This document shows positions 27,539 through 37,379 of a stretch of 64,000 nt of DNA, in pieces. Source of the stretch: Xenorhabdus anantnagensis (GTDB lineage: Bacteria > Pseudomonadota > Gammaproteobacteria > Enterobacterales > Enterobacteriaceae); NCBI RefSeq assembly GCF_028598555.1, contig NZ_JAQRFN010000017.1, forward strand, positions 25,198 to 89,197, read 5' to 3'. The notes below the pieces were generated by a model. That model was not told the origin of the DNA. It saw only the letters and a program-made list of their open reading frames with translations, and did no database searches. A program made the translations under genes and the position numbers. How positions within the stretch are numbered: the stretch's first letter is position 1; each line of letters begins with the position of its first letter.

Positions 27539-29418
27539 ATGATGAATATTACAGATATACTTCCCACCGCTAAAAGTGGATTACGCTTTACTTTTCAGAT
27601 AGCAGGATTGCCCGAAGGGACATTCAGCGTAGGGGAGTTTTCCCTTCAGGAAGGATTATCTGAGCTGTTTACCCTGAACCTGACGCTGGTCAGAGCCGGT
27701 AATCTGAATCCGTTTAAGCCACTGACAGAAATTAAGTTAACGTTGCTGCTGATGCAGGAAGCGGTATTGCAAATCTTTCACGGCCCATTGTTGCAGCGCA
27801 AAATCACCGGGATCATCTCCCACGCGGACTGGATCGGCACCGACGGCAATAAGACGCTCTATAGCGTCACCGTCCGCCCGGCACTCTGGCGTCTGACGCT
27901 GAATCAGGAGAGCCGTATTTTCCATCAGCAAAATGTGCCTGCCATTCTGAGTGGCTTACTGAAAAAACATAAAGTCCGGGCCGATTCGAAACTCTACGAT
28001 CCCCATCAGGACAGAGAATATGTTACCCAGAAGCGGGAATCGGATTATGCCTTTTTCAGCCGGCTGGCAGCAGAAGAAGGCATCAGCTTCTGGTTCGAGG
28101 ATGAAACCCTGTTTTTCAGCGACAGCCATTTAGGCATGACTGCGGGATTGCCGTTGACTTACAGTCCGCAACCGGAAACCGCGCTGGGTACAGATACGAT
28201 TTATCAGGTGCGACTGGGTGTCGGGATGAGTCCGCAACGCAGCCTCCACAAAGATTTTAACTACGATAATCCCCGCTATCACCTCTCCCATATGCAAAGC
28301 AGCGAGGGATTTCGTGATTTTGGCACCCAAACCCCCTATACCGTGTTTGAAAGTTACGGGCGTTTTCAGAAAGATGCCGCCGCCAAACCGTTTCTCAAAT
28401 ACCGCCATGACGCACTGGATAACCAGAAACAGACCGGCAGTGGCAGCAGCAACTGCATCAAACTGATGCCGGGCAAAATCTTCGAAATCATCAGTCACCC
28501 GCATCTGCCGCTCAACGCCCGCTGGCAGATTGTCGGTATCAGCCATCACAGTCGCTGCCCGCAGGCACTGGGCGATAGCAGTGGTGATGGCACAACGCTC
28601 AGTAATCACTTCAGCTTTATTGATGGTCTCATCGACTGGCGTCCGCCGTTCCATTACAGACCACAGGCTGATGGCGATGAAACCGCCACTGTCGTTGGGC
28701 CTGAGGGGGAAGAAATCTTCGTCAATAAAGACGGGGCGATCAAAGTGCATTTCCACTGGAACCGCTATGACAAAGTATAGTGGTATAAGGATCTCGGACA
28801 CCTCAAAAGCCTGCTAATGTTATTAACATGACAATGAGGTATGACAATGAAATTGAAACCGACCAAACGCCACTATTCCGTTGAATTGAAGCTGGAAGCG
28901 GTTCAGCAGGTTGTTCTCCATCATCAACGGGGATATTGACCGGCCGATTGTCACCGGCTGTGTTTATAACGGCCTGAACCGCCCGCTACTGGATTTACCG
29001 GCCCAAAAAACCCGCACTACCTTCAGAACCAAGACCCACAAAGGCCGGGGTTTTAATGAACTGCGCTTTGAGGATGCGAAAGGCAGCGAAGAAGTGTTTA
29101 TTCACGCTCAAAAAGACATGAACACCAAAGTACTCAATGATCGTAATACCCATGTGCTGGCGAACCACAGTGAAACGATCAAAAAAAAACCAGACCATTG
29201 ATGTCTATGAACACCGGGAAGAGACCATTGGCCTGACAGATACACTGGATGTGGGGGAATCCTTATCCATTACCGCAGGCACGGTGATTGAGCTGCGCTG
29301 TGGCAACAGTGTCCTGCGCATGGACAAGCTGGGTAATGTCACGATTCAGGGGAATAACTTCCTGTTCCAGGCCAGTGATGCCATTCAAATCAGCGCACAG
29401 GACATTGACCTGAACTAA
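27539..29418 (+). pseudogene. vgrG: VgrG spike protein, broken by an IS remnant and an A-tract frameshift
   Basis: 27539-28780 encodes the N-terminal ~413 residues of a T6SS VgrG (gp27-like part, SRLAAEEGISFWFEDE, HFHWNRYDKV), with AAGGAG before the ATG. A 135-bp IS3-type remnant then replaces roughly 40-50 residues of the gp5/OB region. VgrG sequence resumes at ~28911 with INGDIDRPIVTGCVYNGLNRP, continues to a run of nine A's (29181-29189) that shifts frame at KKNQTIDVYEHRE, and finishes in the frame of 29137-29418 with the gp5 C-terminal repeats (GTVIELRCGNSVLRMDKLG). The T6SS spike trimer cannot form from this gene as sequenced. Confidence 0.85.
28776..28910 (+). mobile_element. IS3-family remnant inside vgrG (terminal repeat plus orfA start)
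   Basis: Starts TAGTGGTATAAGGATCTCGG, followed by an ATG whose product begins MKLKPTKRHYSVELKLEAVQ, typical of the HTH start of an IS3-family OrfA. It is cut off after about 22 codons and joined to vgrG. The terminal ~31 bp recur in reverse orientation in the invasin gene (38037-38067). Confidence 0.75.
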
Positions 29419-29429
29419 GGAGCTTTGCG

Positions 29430-30656
29430 ATGGAATTTAAGAATCTGACGCCGTTTTCGGTCATGCACTACAAGATGCTGGATACCGAAGACGACGAATA
29501 TCATGTTGTCGCGATGAAAATCGTCTATCAGCTCCAGCCTGTCGGCAACGGACCGTATTATCAGGCCGTATTAACCGAGCCGTTCGGGGAGCTGGCATTG
29601 CAGGATGAATTCAGCGGTGAACTTAACTTGTCTTCTGTCCGGCTGGAAAGTGATCTGGCCCCCTTAAAACCGAAATGTGATGTGATTGTCAACGGGGTGG
29701 CCTATGCACCAGCGGGCATTCCGGCTGAAAGAGTCCCTGTCCGGTTACTCGTCACAACAGCGGATCGGCAACCCCTTATCGATAAAACCTTACTGGTGTG
29801 GGGAGAACGCGAGTTTCAGCGTTCCCCAGAAGGGGAATGGCAACTGACCCCGTCGCAAAAATTCACGGAACTACCGATAGACTACCGGTATGCCTTTGGC
29901 GGCCAGTGTAAGATCTACGCAAATGATGAAGCCGCCGCTGCCGTGGCAGATGGATTCAGGCTGTCCGATGAGCAACGGGAACAGCATCCGGAAAAAGAAG
30001 AGGCTCCCATTGCCCATGCTACTTTCGAATACAATCCGATTGGCACGGGATTTGTCACACCGTGGTATGTGGAAGCGAAAAACCTTTCCCGTTATCCGGC
30101 TCCACGCCTTGAACACTTTGGTGCGCCTGTTACCGGGAAACACATGGACCAATGCACAGGGCAGCCGGCTGCCATGAAAGACCCCGGCTGCCTGCCGGCA
30201 GGGTTCGGTATAATTGGTCGTCCCTGGCTGCCCCGTCGCATAAAAGCCGGCACCTACGATGACACCTGGCTGAAAGAGCGCCATCCGTATCTCCCCGATG
30301 ATTTTGATTTCAGCTACTGGAATAACGCGCCGGAAGATCAGCAAATCGACCATCCGGATAATAATATCCGTATCAGCCTGTTTCATTTAACCCGTGAGGG
30401 CACACTGCGAGTGCAGCTACCGGGACATCGCCCTTTTATGCTGCTGAGAATGTTGAATGGCGAAATGTTACCTGATCTGATGCATCCGGATACCTTAATT
30501 ATCGACAGCGAAGCCCTCACGCTCTCCATGACCTACCGCTACCACGCCGAGATTGACGACAACATCCGGGTGATGGAGGCCCGGTTTGAGATGGATCCGG
30601 CTGCACCTCTGGTCAGGGTCGATTTGGGTGATGGCAGGGAGGTGCATTATGGCTGA
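29430..30656 (+). CDS. DUF2169 T6SS accessory protein (effector adaptor)
   Basis: A 408-aa cytosolic protein of the DUF2169 family. These proteins are encoded between VgrG and a PAAR-like protein in T6SS cassettes and load the cognate effector onto the spike. Visible family features: the FKNLTPFSVMHYKMLDTEDDEYHVV start, LKPKCDVIVNGVAYAP, the FGGQCK and EYNPIGTGF segments, and PAGFGIIGRPWLPR. AAGGAG precedes the ATG. The frame overlaps the next gene by 8 bp. Intact, unlike its vgrG neighbour. Confidence 0.85.
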   Translation: MEFKNLTPFSVMHYKMLDTEDDEYHVVAMKIVYQLQPVGNGPYYQAVLTEPFGELALQDEFSGELNLSSVRLESDLAPLKPKCDVIVNGVAYAPAGIPAERVPVRLLVTTADRQPLIDKTLLVWGEREFQRSPEGEWQLTPSQKFTELPIDYRYAFGGQCKIYANDEAAAAVADGFRLSDEQREQHPEKEEAPIAHATFEYNPIGTGFVTPWYVEAKNLSRYPAPRLEHFGAPVTGKHMDQCTGQPAAMKDPGCLPAGFGIIGRPWLPRRIKAGTYDDTWLKERHPYLPDDFDFSYWNNAPEDQQIDHPDNNIRISLFHLTREGTLRVQLPGHRPFMLLRMLNGEMLPDLMHPDTLIIDSEALTLSMTYRYHAEIDDNIRVMEARFEMDPAAPLVRVDLGDGREVHYG

Positions 30657-31005
30657 TAACTATTTCGCCCGGACAGCAACCCAATGGATGGTCGTCAGCA
30701 TTGTACCTGACGTATGCAAAACGCCGATGGGGGCATCAACGCCACCCATTCCCTATCCGGTGGTGGCCAAACTGGCAGACAGCTCTGTACCAGTCAAATC
30801 CGTGCGGACAAATGGCAAACCCGTGGTGGTCTTCGCCCAAAGTTTTGTGCCACAGACACTGGGCGATCAGCACGGCGTTGCGAATGGCATCAAAAGCGGC
30901 ACAGTCGGGGGTAAGTGCCACCCAAAAGAACACTCAAAAAGTGTCCGGGCAGGCAACAAACTGCTGCTGCGGCATGGGGATAAATTCTGGATGAACGGCG
31001 CATAA
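30649..31005 (+). CDS. DUF4150 PAAR-like spike tip protein
   Basis: A 118-aa protein; start ATG at 30649 chosen for its GGAGGT ribosome site and 8-bp overlap with the DUF2169 stop. It contains DVCKTPMGASTPPIPYPVVAKL near the N-terminus and a conserved C-terminal HPKEHSKSVRAGNKLLLRHGD, both typical of DUF4150 PAAR-like tips that cap VgrG and carry effectors. The His/Cys residues would coordinate metal at the tip. It lies directly upstream of the Ntox15 effector gene. Confidence 0.85.
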   Translation: MADNYFARTATQWMVVSIVPDVCKTPMGASTPPIPYPVVAKLADSSVPVKSVRTNGKPVVVFAQSFVPQTLGDQHGVANGIKSGTVGGKCHPKEHSKSVRAGNKLLLRHGDKFWMNGA

Positions 31006-31015
31006 GGAGACGGCG

Positions 31016-32256
31016 ATGGTAAAAAAAACCAAAAAAGCACCGCTTACGGTGAGCGATAAACCTTTACTGGAAAAAAAGGCACGCAATGATGCTGCAACAG
31101 GGGAAGGCAATACCTTCGGTGAAATTGTCGGGCAGCCACCACAAGTCACTACTGCCCCTGCTGAAGCGAGCCCGGTACTCAAGCCCGGTACGCAGAACGA
31201 ACAGAACTTTGCCAGTCAGGTATATGAAAGCGCCGTTGAAATGGGGAAGGGGCGGCAAAAGATATCTGGAATTTTGGGGTGGATCTTGCGGAACTTGCAT
31301 ACCCTGCGGCCAAAATGGAAGCCGCCCGTGATATGGAAGATGCAGCAAGGTGGCATGATATCCTTGGCAATAAAGAACAGGCCAGGGTGTTATCGGAAGC
31401 CGCTGAAGAAACCAGAAAAAGTACTGCCACCGACAAGTTTGATGACCTCAGGATGACATTAGACAATTCAGATCAGGAGACCGGTGCACTACTGGGAGAC
31501 CTGAACCCGAAAGGAGCTGTTAAAAGTGTCGTTAAAGGGATCGTCGGAGGCATTAAGCATATCGGGAAAACCATTGAAAAAGTGACCGCTAAAGAAGGAA
31601 AGAAAAAAACGGTTAATAAGGTTGAAAAACCGAAGGAGAACACAGGAAAACCTGACGAACCAGAGAAAAAAGTCGGAAAAGTCAAAGGGGCTAAAAAAAC
31701 TAAAGTCCCGTGTTTTAATCCTTATAACAGCAAACGCTATAAGCGATTAAAAACAGAGAAAGAGCGTCAGGCATTTTTGAAAGAATATTCTGCACAACTG
31801 CGCAGACAGCAGGATGCGATTAATAATATGTCGCCTGAAGAGTTCAAATTTGCACGGAATTCTTATAAGAAGAATAAACGGAATAGTTTGGCTGGTAAAG
31901 CGCAGGAAGATTTCCGAAATGATACTAAAGAAGATATAAAAGGAAAAATATATGATAGTTTAAAAAACCGAGGAGTTCCTGCAAAAGAAGCGAAGAAAAT
32001 ATCACAGAAAAAAGCAGACGATATATTCGATGGATTGGCTGCGTTGCATGAACCTGATATGGTAGCAGGAGGGTATGGACAATATGCACCTAAGAAAATG
32101 GGCGATAAAGGAATTAACAGCGCCATCGGTGGTAGCTGGAATGGAAAACGTATAAAATCACTTGATGATGCAGTTAAAGAAGCTCTGGACAATGGGGTGG
32201 GTGATGCCAAAATGAATGTACAATTAGAATTGTGTCGAGGTAAGGGGAAAAAGTGA
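31016..32256 (+). pseudogene. Ntox15 (Tde-type) DNase T6SS effector, frameshifted
   Basis: The ATG at 31016 (GGAGA upstream) begins an N-terminal T6SS-loading region to about codon 80. Near 31245-31255 one base appears lost (GGGGAAGGGGCGG; an extra A would give GKGAAKDIWNFGVDLAELAYP), after which the product continues in the frame of 31279-32256. The corrected protein is ~413 aa. The C-terminal domain has the Ntox15 layout (CFNPYNSKRYKR opening, GKAQEDFRND, then AALHEPDMVAGG with the HxxD catalytic motif, and GDKGINSAIGGSW), as in Agrobacterium Tde effectors that degrade DNA. The stop overlaps the immunity ATG (TGATG). As sequenced only a truncated N-terminal part would be made unless frameshifting occurs. 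Confidence 0.8.
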
Positions 32257-32891
32257 TGCGGGATGAAGATTTTGAGCTTTTCATTGAAGATATGGGAGAG
32301 GCCACTCAACACAGAGCAGTCCCTGACGAAGCCATAGATAAATGGCTGGGAAAACTGCCTGGGCAATTATTATATTATTGGAAACATGAAGGCTGGAACA
32401 GTTATAGAGATGGATTATTTAGCATTGTCAATCCTGATGACTATGAAGATATCGTTGATGTGTGGTTAGAAGATACCCCATTTGAATCCATGGATTCTTA
32501 CCACGTCATCGCCAGAAGTGGTTTTGGTAAACTATACCTCTGCGGCGAACAAACAGGAATTAATTTAACAATATCTTGTATTTTTAACTCTATTAATTAT
32601 TCGAAAAAAAGAGCATACAAGAAAGAAAAGAAAAAGTTAGACCAAGAAATATCTTCTTTCTTTGGAATAAAATCACCTGATGATTTTGATTTAAAAGGCG
32701 GAACAAAAACAGGCATTTTTTCCAAAGCTGTAGAAAAACATGGTCCATTAGGTGAGCACGAAATATTTGGCTTTGAACCTGCCATTATTTTAGGTGGCGA
32801 AATTAAACTTGAAAATGTCAGTAAATTGGATATGCATATTCATCTCGACATTCTTCGTCAATTCGCTGATCCAGATATTCAGGAAATTTAA
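32256..32891 (+). CDS. Tdi-like immunity protein, copy 1 (GAD-like/DUF1851)
   Basis: A 211-aa soluble acidic protein with the GAD-like/Tdi1 layout: FELFIEDMGEATQ, IDKWLGKLPGQLLYYWKHEG, NPDDYEDIVDVWLEDTPFES, GFGKLYLCGEQTG, and a C-terminal ILGGEIKLENVSKLDMHIHL. It is the expected inhibitor of the Ntox15 DNase; the ATG overlaps the toxin stop. The reading frame is intact although the toxin is frameshifted. Base composition is markedly more AT-rich than the DUF2169/PAAR genes. A 16-bp-stem hairpin follows. Confidence 0.85.
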   Translation: MRDEDFELFIEDMGEATQHRAVPDEAIDKWLGKLPGQLLYYWKHEGWNSYRDGLFSIVNPDDYEDIVDVWLEDTPFESMDSYHVIARSGFGKLYLCGEQTGINLTISCIFNSINYSKKRAYKKEKKKLDQEISSFFGIKSPDDFDLKGGTKTGIFSKAVEKHGPLGEHEIFGFEPAIILGGEIKLENVSKLDMHIHLDILRQFADPDIQEI

Positions 32892-32918
32892 TTTCCTATT
32901 TCCCTGATATTTACCCGT

Positions 32919-32954
32919 TAACTAAAGTGGCTGTATAAACAGCCACTTTAGTTA
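32919..32954 (+). terminator. strong hairpin after immunity copy 1
   Basis: A perfect 16-bp inverted repeat (32919-32934 with 32939-32954, loop ATAA) with core AAGTGGCTGT/ACAGCCACTT. It lacks a long T-run. A shorter version of the core recurs after copy 2, so it was probably duplicated together with the gene. Confidence 0.65.
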
Positions 32955-32986
32955 TGTTAAAATTATGCCTAAGTAAAGGAAAAATA

Positions 32987-33622
32987 ATGCGAGACGCATT
33001 TTTTGAGTGTTTCATTGATGATTTGGGTGAAGCAACCCAGCATAGACCTGTACCATCTGAATCTATAGATAAATGGCTGGGAAAACTGCCTGGGCAATTA
33101 TTATATTATTGGAAACATGAAGGCTGGAATAGTTATCAAGACGGTATGTTTAGCATTGTCAATCCCGACGATTACGAAGATATTGTTGATATGTGGTTAG
33201 AAGATACTCAATTTGAATCTATGGATTCTTACCACGTCATCGCCAGAAGTGGTTTTGGTAAACTATACCTCTGCGGCGAACAAACAGGAATTAACTTAAC
33301 ACTTGATTGTGTTTTTAATACCTTTTTTTATTCTCCTAAAAGAGCTTATAAAAAAGAAAAGAAAGAATTAGATTACGATATATCTTCTTTTTTTGCTGTA
33401 AAATCAATCGACGATATTGATTTAAAAGGCGGCACAAAAAAAGGTATCTTTGCAAAAGCTGTAGAAAAATATGGTCCATTAGGTGAGCACGAAATATTTG
33501 GCTTTGAACCTGCCATTATTTTAGGTGGCGAAATCAAACTTGAAAATGTCAGTAAATTGGATATGCATATTCATCTCGACATTCTTCGTCAATTCGCTGA
33601 TCCAGATATTCAGGAAATTTAA
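32987..33622 (+). CDS. Tdi-like immunity protein, copy 2
   Basis: A 211-aa paralogue of the preceding gene, offset 731 bp. Start ATG at 32987 chosen because AAAGGA precedes it and it aligns with copy 1. The WLGKLPGQLLYYW block and the last ~60 codons are almost identical to copy 1, while the N-terminus and middle (around residues 108-145) differ, a mosaic pattern suggesting gene conversion. It may widen or shift immunity specificity to related Ntox15 toxins. Confidence 0.85.
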   Translation: MRDAFFECFIDDLGEATQHRPVPSESIDKWLGKLPGQLLYYWKHEGWNSYQDGMFSIVNPDDYEDIVDMWLEDTQFESMDSYHVIARSGFGKLYLCGEQTGINLTLDCVFNTFFYSPKRAYKKEKKELDYDISSFFAVKSIDDIDLKGGTKKGIFAKAVEKYGPLGEHEIFGFEPAIILGGEIKLENVSKLDMHIHLDILRQFADPDIQEI

Positions 33623-33650
33623 TCTATAATTGTTATCTATTAATAACTAT

Positions 33651-33666
33651 GGCTGTTCAAACAGCC
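33651..33666 (+). terminator. short hairpin after immunity copy 2
   Basis: GGCTGTT (33651-33657) pairs with AACAGCC (33660-33666), with CA between the arms. It shares its core with the hairpin after copy 1. Termination is inferred from position only. Confidence 0.4.
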
Positions 33667-33692
33667 ACTTTACCTATTAATGATGGACATAA

Positions 33693-34040
33693 ATAATACG
33701 TGATGTATATTTATAATATTTTATTAAAAAGATTGAAGAAGCGACTCAATATAGGGAATTTCCCACAGAAACAATAAATCAATGGCGTGGAAAATTACCT
33801 GACAGGCTATTAAATTATTGGTCAACAGAGGATTGGAATAGTTACCATGATGGACTATTTAGCATAGTAAGCCTCAGGGTTTATGAAGATATTGTTGATA
33901 TGTGGTTAACAGATACGCCATTTAAGTCAATGGATGCTTATCATGTTATTGTCAGAAGTGGTTTCGGCGATCTTTGTTTATATGGTGAAAAGACTGGAAC
34001 TAACTTGACTATTTCATGTACATTCCACACTATTTCCTAG
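33693..34040 (+). pseudogene. decayed third Tdi-like immunity copy
   Basis: A frame aligned to the two intact copies reads IRDVYL, then an in-frame TAA, then KKIEEATQYREFPTETINQWRG..DRLLNYW..WNSYHDGLFSIV..YEDIVDMWLTDTPF..GFGDLCLYGEKTG and stops at TAG (34038-34040). The start ATG has become ATA, codon 7 is a stop, and the C-terminal third is missing where transposase debris begins. It is more diverged than copies 1 and 2, so it is probably the oldest member. Confidence 0.75.
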
Positions 34041-34044
34041 CTCC

Positions 34045-34360
34045 ATTTCTCTGGCATAACTGCCCCAACCATCGGTTATTATGAAACGGATGTGAAAAAG
34101 GGCCAATAAGTCGAGCAGATAGAATCACTTAATCAGCCTATCATACACATAAAGGGCTAACGGTGTTCTATTGTTCCGCTTGTTGCCAGATAACTTCCTG
34201 ATCACTGCGCTTTGCTGAGTAAACAAATGATATGCTGAATCTGATCCCATTCCTGTTCAATCCACTTACTCTTGATGGTCTTTTTCAGTTTGATATCCAC
34301 AACAGCGCTTCCATTAGCCTCAAAAAATTGTTTGTTTAACTCGAGCATAACACAGTGAAA
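34045..34360 (-). mobile_element. transposase debris (IS1 InsB-like and an unidentified piece)
   Basis: Minus-strand translation near 34130-34050 gives LLALFHIRFIITDGWGSYARE, which resembles the TDGW/DDW-SYAR catalytic segment of IS1 InsB transposases. Farther upstream (34340-34215) another frame gives VVDIKLKKTIKSKWIEQEWDQ, perhaps from a different, Tn3-like transposase. Frameshifts and stops separate the pieces; no complete ORF or terminal repeats were found. Confidence 0.45.
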
Positions 34361-34773
34361 ACATAGCCAAACACATCCAGTGTGCCAAATAGTTCACGGT
34401 GGCGCAAAATATAGATGTTACATTTTCTCACTAGCTAACTCCATTTGAGCCTGTTCGGGGAAATGCTTCTTGACGGCGACTTAACTGGATAGTTAGCAGT
34501 TATCTGCTGATTTCTGGCTGAAAAAATAGGTCCTCCAACGGAGACCTTCCTCTTTGTTATACTCAGTTTTTATCACAGACAGGTGACTCTCTGCTTAAAA
34601 TTGGGCAAGGCTCTTGAATAGAGCAACATCTGATTATTCTTGTTTTAATTCAAACAGATTGTTTATCGTGTAAAATTAATCACGTTACAAAAATAATTAT
34701 ATCTAATTATTTCATGATACTTTATCTTTATAAAATAGTACCCTTATTCTATTTTTTATCAGGAGCCATAATA
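34361..34773. other. non-coding region with likely mobile debris
   Basis: About 400 bp without a credible gene, between the transposase remnant and the methyltransferase. The last ~150 bp are AT-rich and may contain the methyltransferase promoter (for example TAAAAT at 34671-34676), but the -35 is not convincing. Confidence 0.35.
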
Positions 34774-35511
34774 ATGGAAGAGCAAGCAAGCTATGATTCA
34801 ATTGGAGAACATTACGAACAGTTTTCCAATACGGTAGCCCAGCGACAGTCTGAGCTTCGGGATATACTCAACATGGTCGGTGAGATACAAGGAAAGTCAG
34901 TTCTGGATCTAGCTTGCGGGTATGGTTATTTTGGGCGGGAATTGCACCGCCGTGGGGCTTCAAAAGTGGTTGGCGTCGATATCTCTGAAAAAATGATTGA
35001 ACTCGCTAAAATCAAGTCAAAACTGTATGGTGATAATATTGAGTTCCATGTAAAAAATGTATGTGAAATGAAATTAGATGGAAAATTTGATATCGTCATC
35101 GCCGCTTTTTTATTCCACTATGCAGAATCCACAGAAGAACTGGAAACGATGTTTCAATCAGCTGCTGAGCATTTAAAACCTTCCGGCAAATTGATTGCTT
35201 ATATGGCATCACCTGATTATCGGCTAGAAAGCGGAAACTGTGAGAATTATGGCTTTAAGATTTTGAGCGAAGAGCCTTGGAAAAATGGCTTCCGTCACCA
35301 GGCAAAATTTCTGTCAACCCCCCCAAGCCCTTTCACGTTTTATCGTTGGAGTCGTGAAAGCTATGAAAAAGCGCTTAAAAAAGCAGGATTCGATCATTTT
35401 AGCTGGCAAAAACCAACCGTCCTAGAAAGCGACTTAGAACGTTATCCTCAAGGTTTTTGGGATATTTATTTGCAGAATTGTGTTCATACCGGACTTATTT
35501 GTCAGTTTTAG
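34774..35511 (+). CDS. class I SAM-dependent methyltransferase
   Basis: A 245-aa protein with a Rossmann-type methyltransferase fold. Motif I is VLDLACGYGYFGRELHRRG (residues ~45-63), the acidic end of strand 2 is VVGVDIS, then KFDIVIAAFLFHYAES (motif IV region) and LKPSGKLIAYMAS. The start ATG at 34774 is preceded by AGGAG; an upstream ATG at 34714 would add 20 hydrophobic residues without a ribosome site. The substrate is unknown: small-molecule or toxin-like methylation is typical for this subgroup. It stands alone, AT-rich, next to transposase debris, consistent with horizontal acquisition. Confidence 0.8.
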   Translation: MEEQASYDSIGEHYEQFSNTVAQRQSELRDILNMVGEIQGKSVLDLACGYGYFGRELHRRGASKVVGVDISEKMIELAKIKSKLYGDNIEFHVKNVCEMKLDGKFDIVIAAFLFHYAESTEELETMFQSAAEHLKPSGKLIAYMASPDYRLESGNCENYGFKILSEEPWKNGFRHQAKFLSTPPSPFTFYRWSRESYEKALKKAGFDHFSWQKPTVLESDLERYPQGFWDIYLQNCVHTGLICQF

Positions 35512-35719
35512 GTTCGTTGTCCATTACCTCCGCATTGATGGATATATTTCATTTCATCGAACATAAACCTTTCCTGTCTTTTCAATTAGTGAATAATACT
35601 TATTATACAGGAAACATTGAAAAAATTGCCGGGTTTCCGCCCGGCTTTAGCCAAATACTCTAAAATCTTTTTATTTTTATAATGTCGGCGGGATGAATCA
35701 TGTTATTTCACAATGATTA

Positions 35720-36826
35720 TTAACGATATGAATCCAATACCAGCAAATTTTCAACATCGAAGGGCGACAGGGTTAGTGAATGAGTTAATTCAGTAGACAG
35801 TACAAGTGCTGCACAGCGTTGTGCAAAATGTACACTTTCTTCAAAATCCATACCTGCTAACGCACAATGAACTAATCCCGCCATCATTGCATCACCAGAA
35901 CCCGTGTTATTGACAATATCAGCAGGAAATGCCGGAGAGTGACCTGATATATAATCCAGCTCACTGTAATAAACACCGTCAGCTCCCATACTTAAAACTA
36001 CCCGCTGGACCCCTTGTTCATGAAACCATGATGTTACCAACTTAGCCTCTTTTATTGAGTTAATTTTAATGCCACTGATTTTTTCTGCTTCCAGCCGATT
36101 GGGTCTGATAGTATGAATATATGATAACCAGTTACGTACTATGCCCGCCTTATATGACGAGACAGGATTAACAAATATGGGCACATTACCTGAGTTTTTA
36201 AATAGCCATTCCAGAGCATCTTCTTTCAAATTGCAGTCGATACTCAGTATTCCTGCTCGTTCAATGAGAGCTTTAGATTTATTTAGCAACTCAGGAGTGA
36301 GTTTTTTCAAAATATCCATATCACTCACGGATGTGTGCGGTTCACCATGACTATCAACTATTGAATGATAAATCGAGGTTCTTTCATCACTTAGCTTATG
36401 AGAATGGCTAAGATCAACACCGGCTAATCTGGTTTCTCTAAATAATCTTTTTCCATATGAATCATCACCAAAAACAGAAATTAAATAACTATCATTCTTT
36501 AGCAAGGCAATGTTATGCGCAATATTTCGGGCAACACCACCTAGCGTATATTTTGTTTTCCCTGGGTTGGAATCTTTCTTTAATAATTCAGTCGAAGCGA
36601 AGCTGGTAATATCCATATTGGAAGCCCCCACCGTTACGGCATAATTTCCACTGGAAAAAATGTATCCTTTTCCTTTTATATGCCCTTTTTTTTGTAGGTT
36701 AAGGATATATCCTGCGACACTTGAACGACTAACGCCAATAATATCAGCGATTTCTTTTTGGGCGAGAAAAGGATTTTTCCTGAGCAGTTGTAATATTCTA
36801 AACTCCAGATTATCCATTTTTCTCAT
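35720..36826 (-). CDS. HTH-containing PfkB-family kinase (PsuK/YeiI-like)
   Basis: A 368-aa protein. Residues ~5-55 form a winged HTH (ILQLLRKNPFLAQKEIADII, SRSSVAGYILNLQKKGHIKG). The rest is a ribokinase/PfkB kinase: N-terminal substrate motif GGVARNIAHNIALL, and C-terminal catalytic signature NNTGSGDAMMAGLVH with the Asp base. The layout matches E. coli YeiI and relatives of pseudouridine kinase, so the substrate is probably a nucleoside or sugar. The start at 36826 is favoured because AAAGGG lies 6 nt upstream; 36853 would add nine residues. It is a single gene flanked by AT-rich DNA and may regulate its own transcription through the HTH. Confidence 0.85.
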   Translation of the reverse strand: MRKMDNLEFRILQLLRKNPFLAQKEIADIIGVSRSSVAGYILNLQKKGHIKGKGYIFSSGNYAVTVGASNMDITSFASTELLKKDSNPGKTKYTLGGVARNIAHNIALLKNDSYLISVFGDDSYGKRLFRETRLAGVDLSHSHKLSDERTSIYHSIVDSHGEPHTSVSDMDILKKLTPELLNKSKALIERAGILSIDCNLKEDALEWLFKNSGNVPIFVNPVSSYKAGIVRNWLSYIHTIRPNRLEAEKISGIKINSIKEAKLVTSWFHEQGVQRVVLSMGADGVYYSELDYISGHSPAFPADIVNNTGSGDAMMAGLVHCALAGMDFEESVHFAQRCAALVLSTELTHSLTLSPFDVENLLVLDSYR

Positions 36827-36853
36827 ACTATGCCCTTTATTGTTTTTAAACAT

Positions 36854-37379
36854 AGTTGTTTTTATTCCATTGATTAATGACAGTAAAGCGTATTTTTATA
36901 CATTATGCTGGTAGTGAGAAAGCGATCGAAAACTTAATGATATATTATTTATCGTTAAAAATGTGATTTTACTCTTAAATTTTTACCTGAAAAATAACCA
37001 ATTAACAGCATATTAAAAAACTTAGCGTGGTAACCATATTTTATTCTAACCTATCTTCATAAAAAACAACCAGTTGTATTATAATCGCATTATTTTTAGC
37101 ATTTGTCTTTTATTCTGTTTTAATTTTATTTTGCAAATGAAATGGGAATTCTCAATTACATTGAAATGTGATAATTAACACACTTTCACCAATATGAAAT
37201 ATAACTTCACGATTTTATTTCGGTGTAATATTTTTTATTATGCCGTTAAATTTGTTTGATTATATCGTTACCATGAGTATTGTTAACATGTTATTTATAT
37301 AAGTGAAATATCTCTTTTCATCATAATAACCAATATTTATATTTAACTAACTTTTTTATTAGTGAGGACGAATAACCCG
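36854..37379. other. long AT-rich intergenic region
   Basis: About 525 bp, strongly AT-rich, between the kinase start and the ORF below the invasin gene. I see no gene, no clear repeat and no RNA structure. It should contain the kinase promoter. Such AT-rich stretches in enterobacterial cargo are often H-NS targets (inference). Confidence 0.4.

Noticed and set aside
28130..28801. 223-codon minus-strand ORF inside vgrG
   Set aside because: It is the shadow of the well-conserved VgrG frame on the plus strand.
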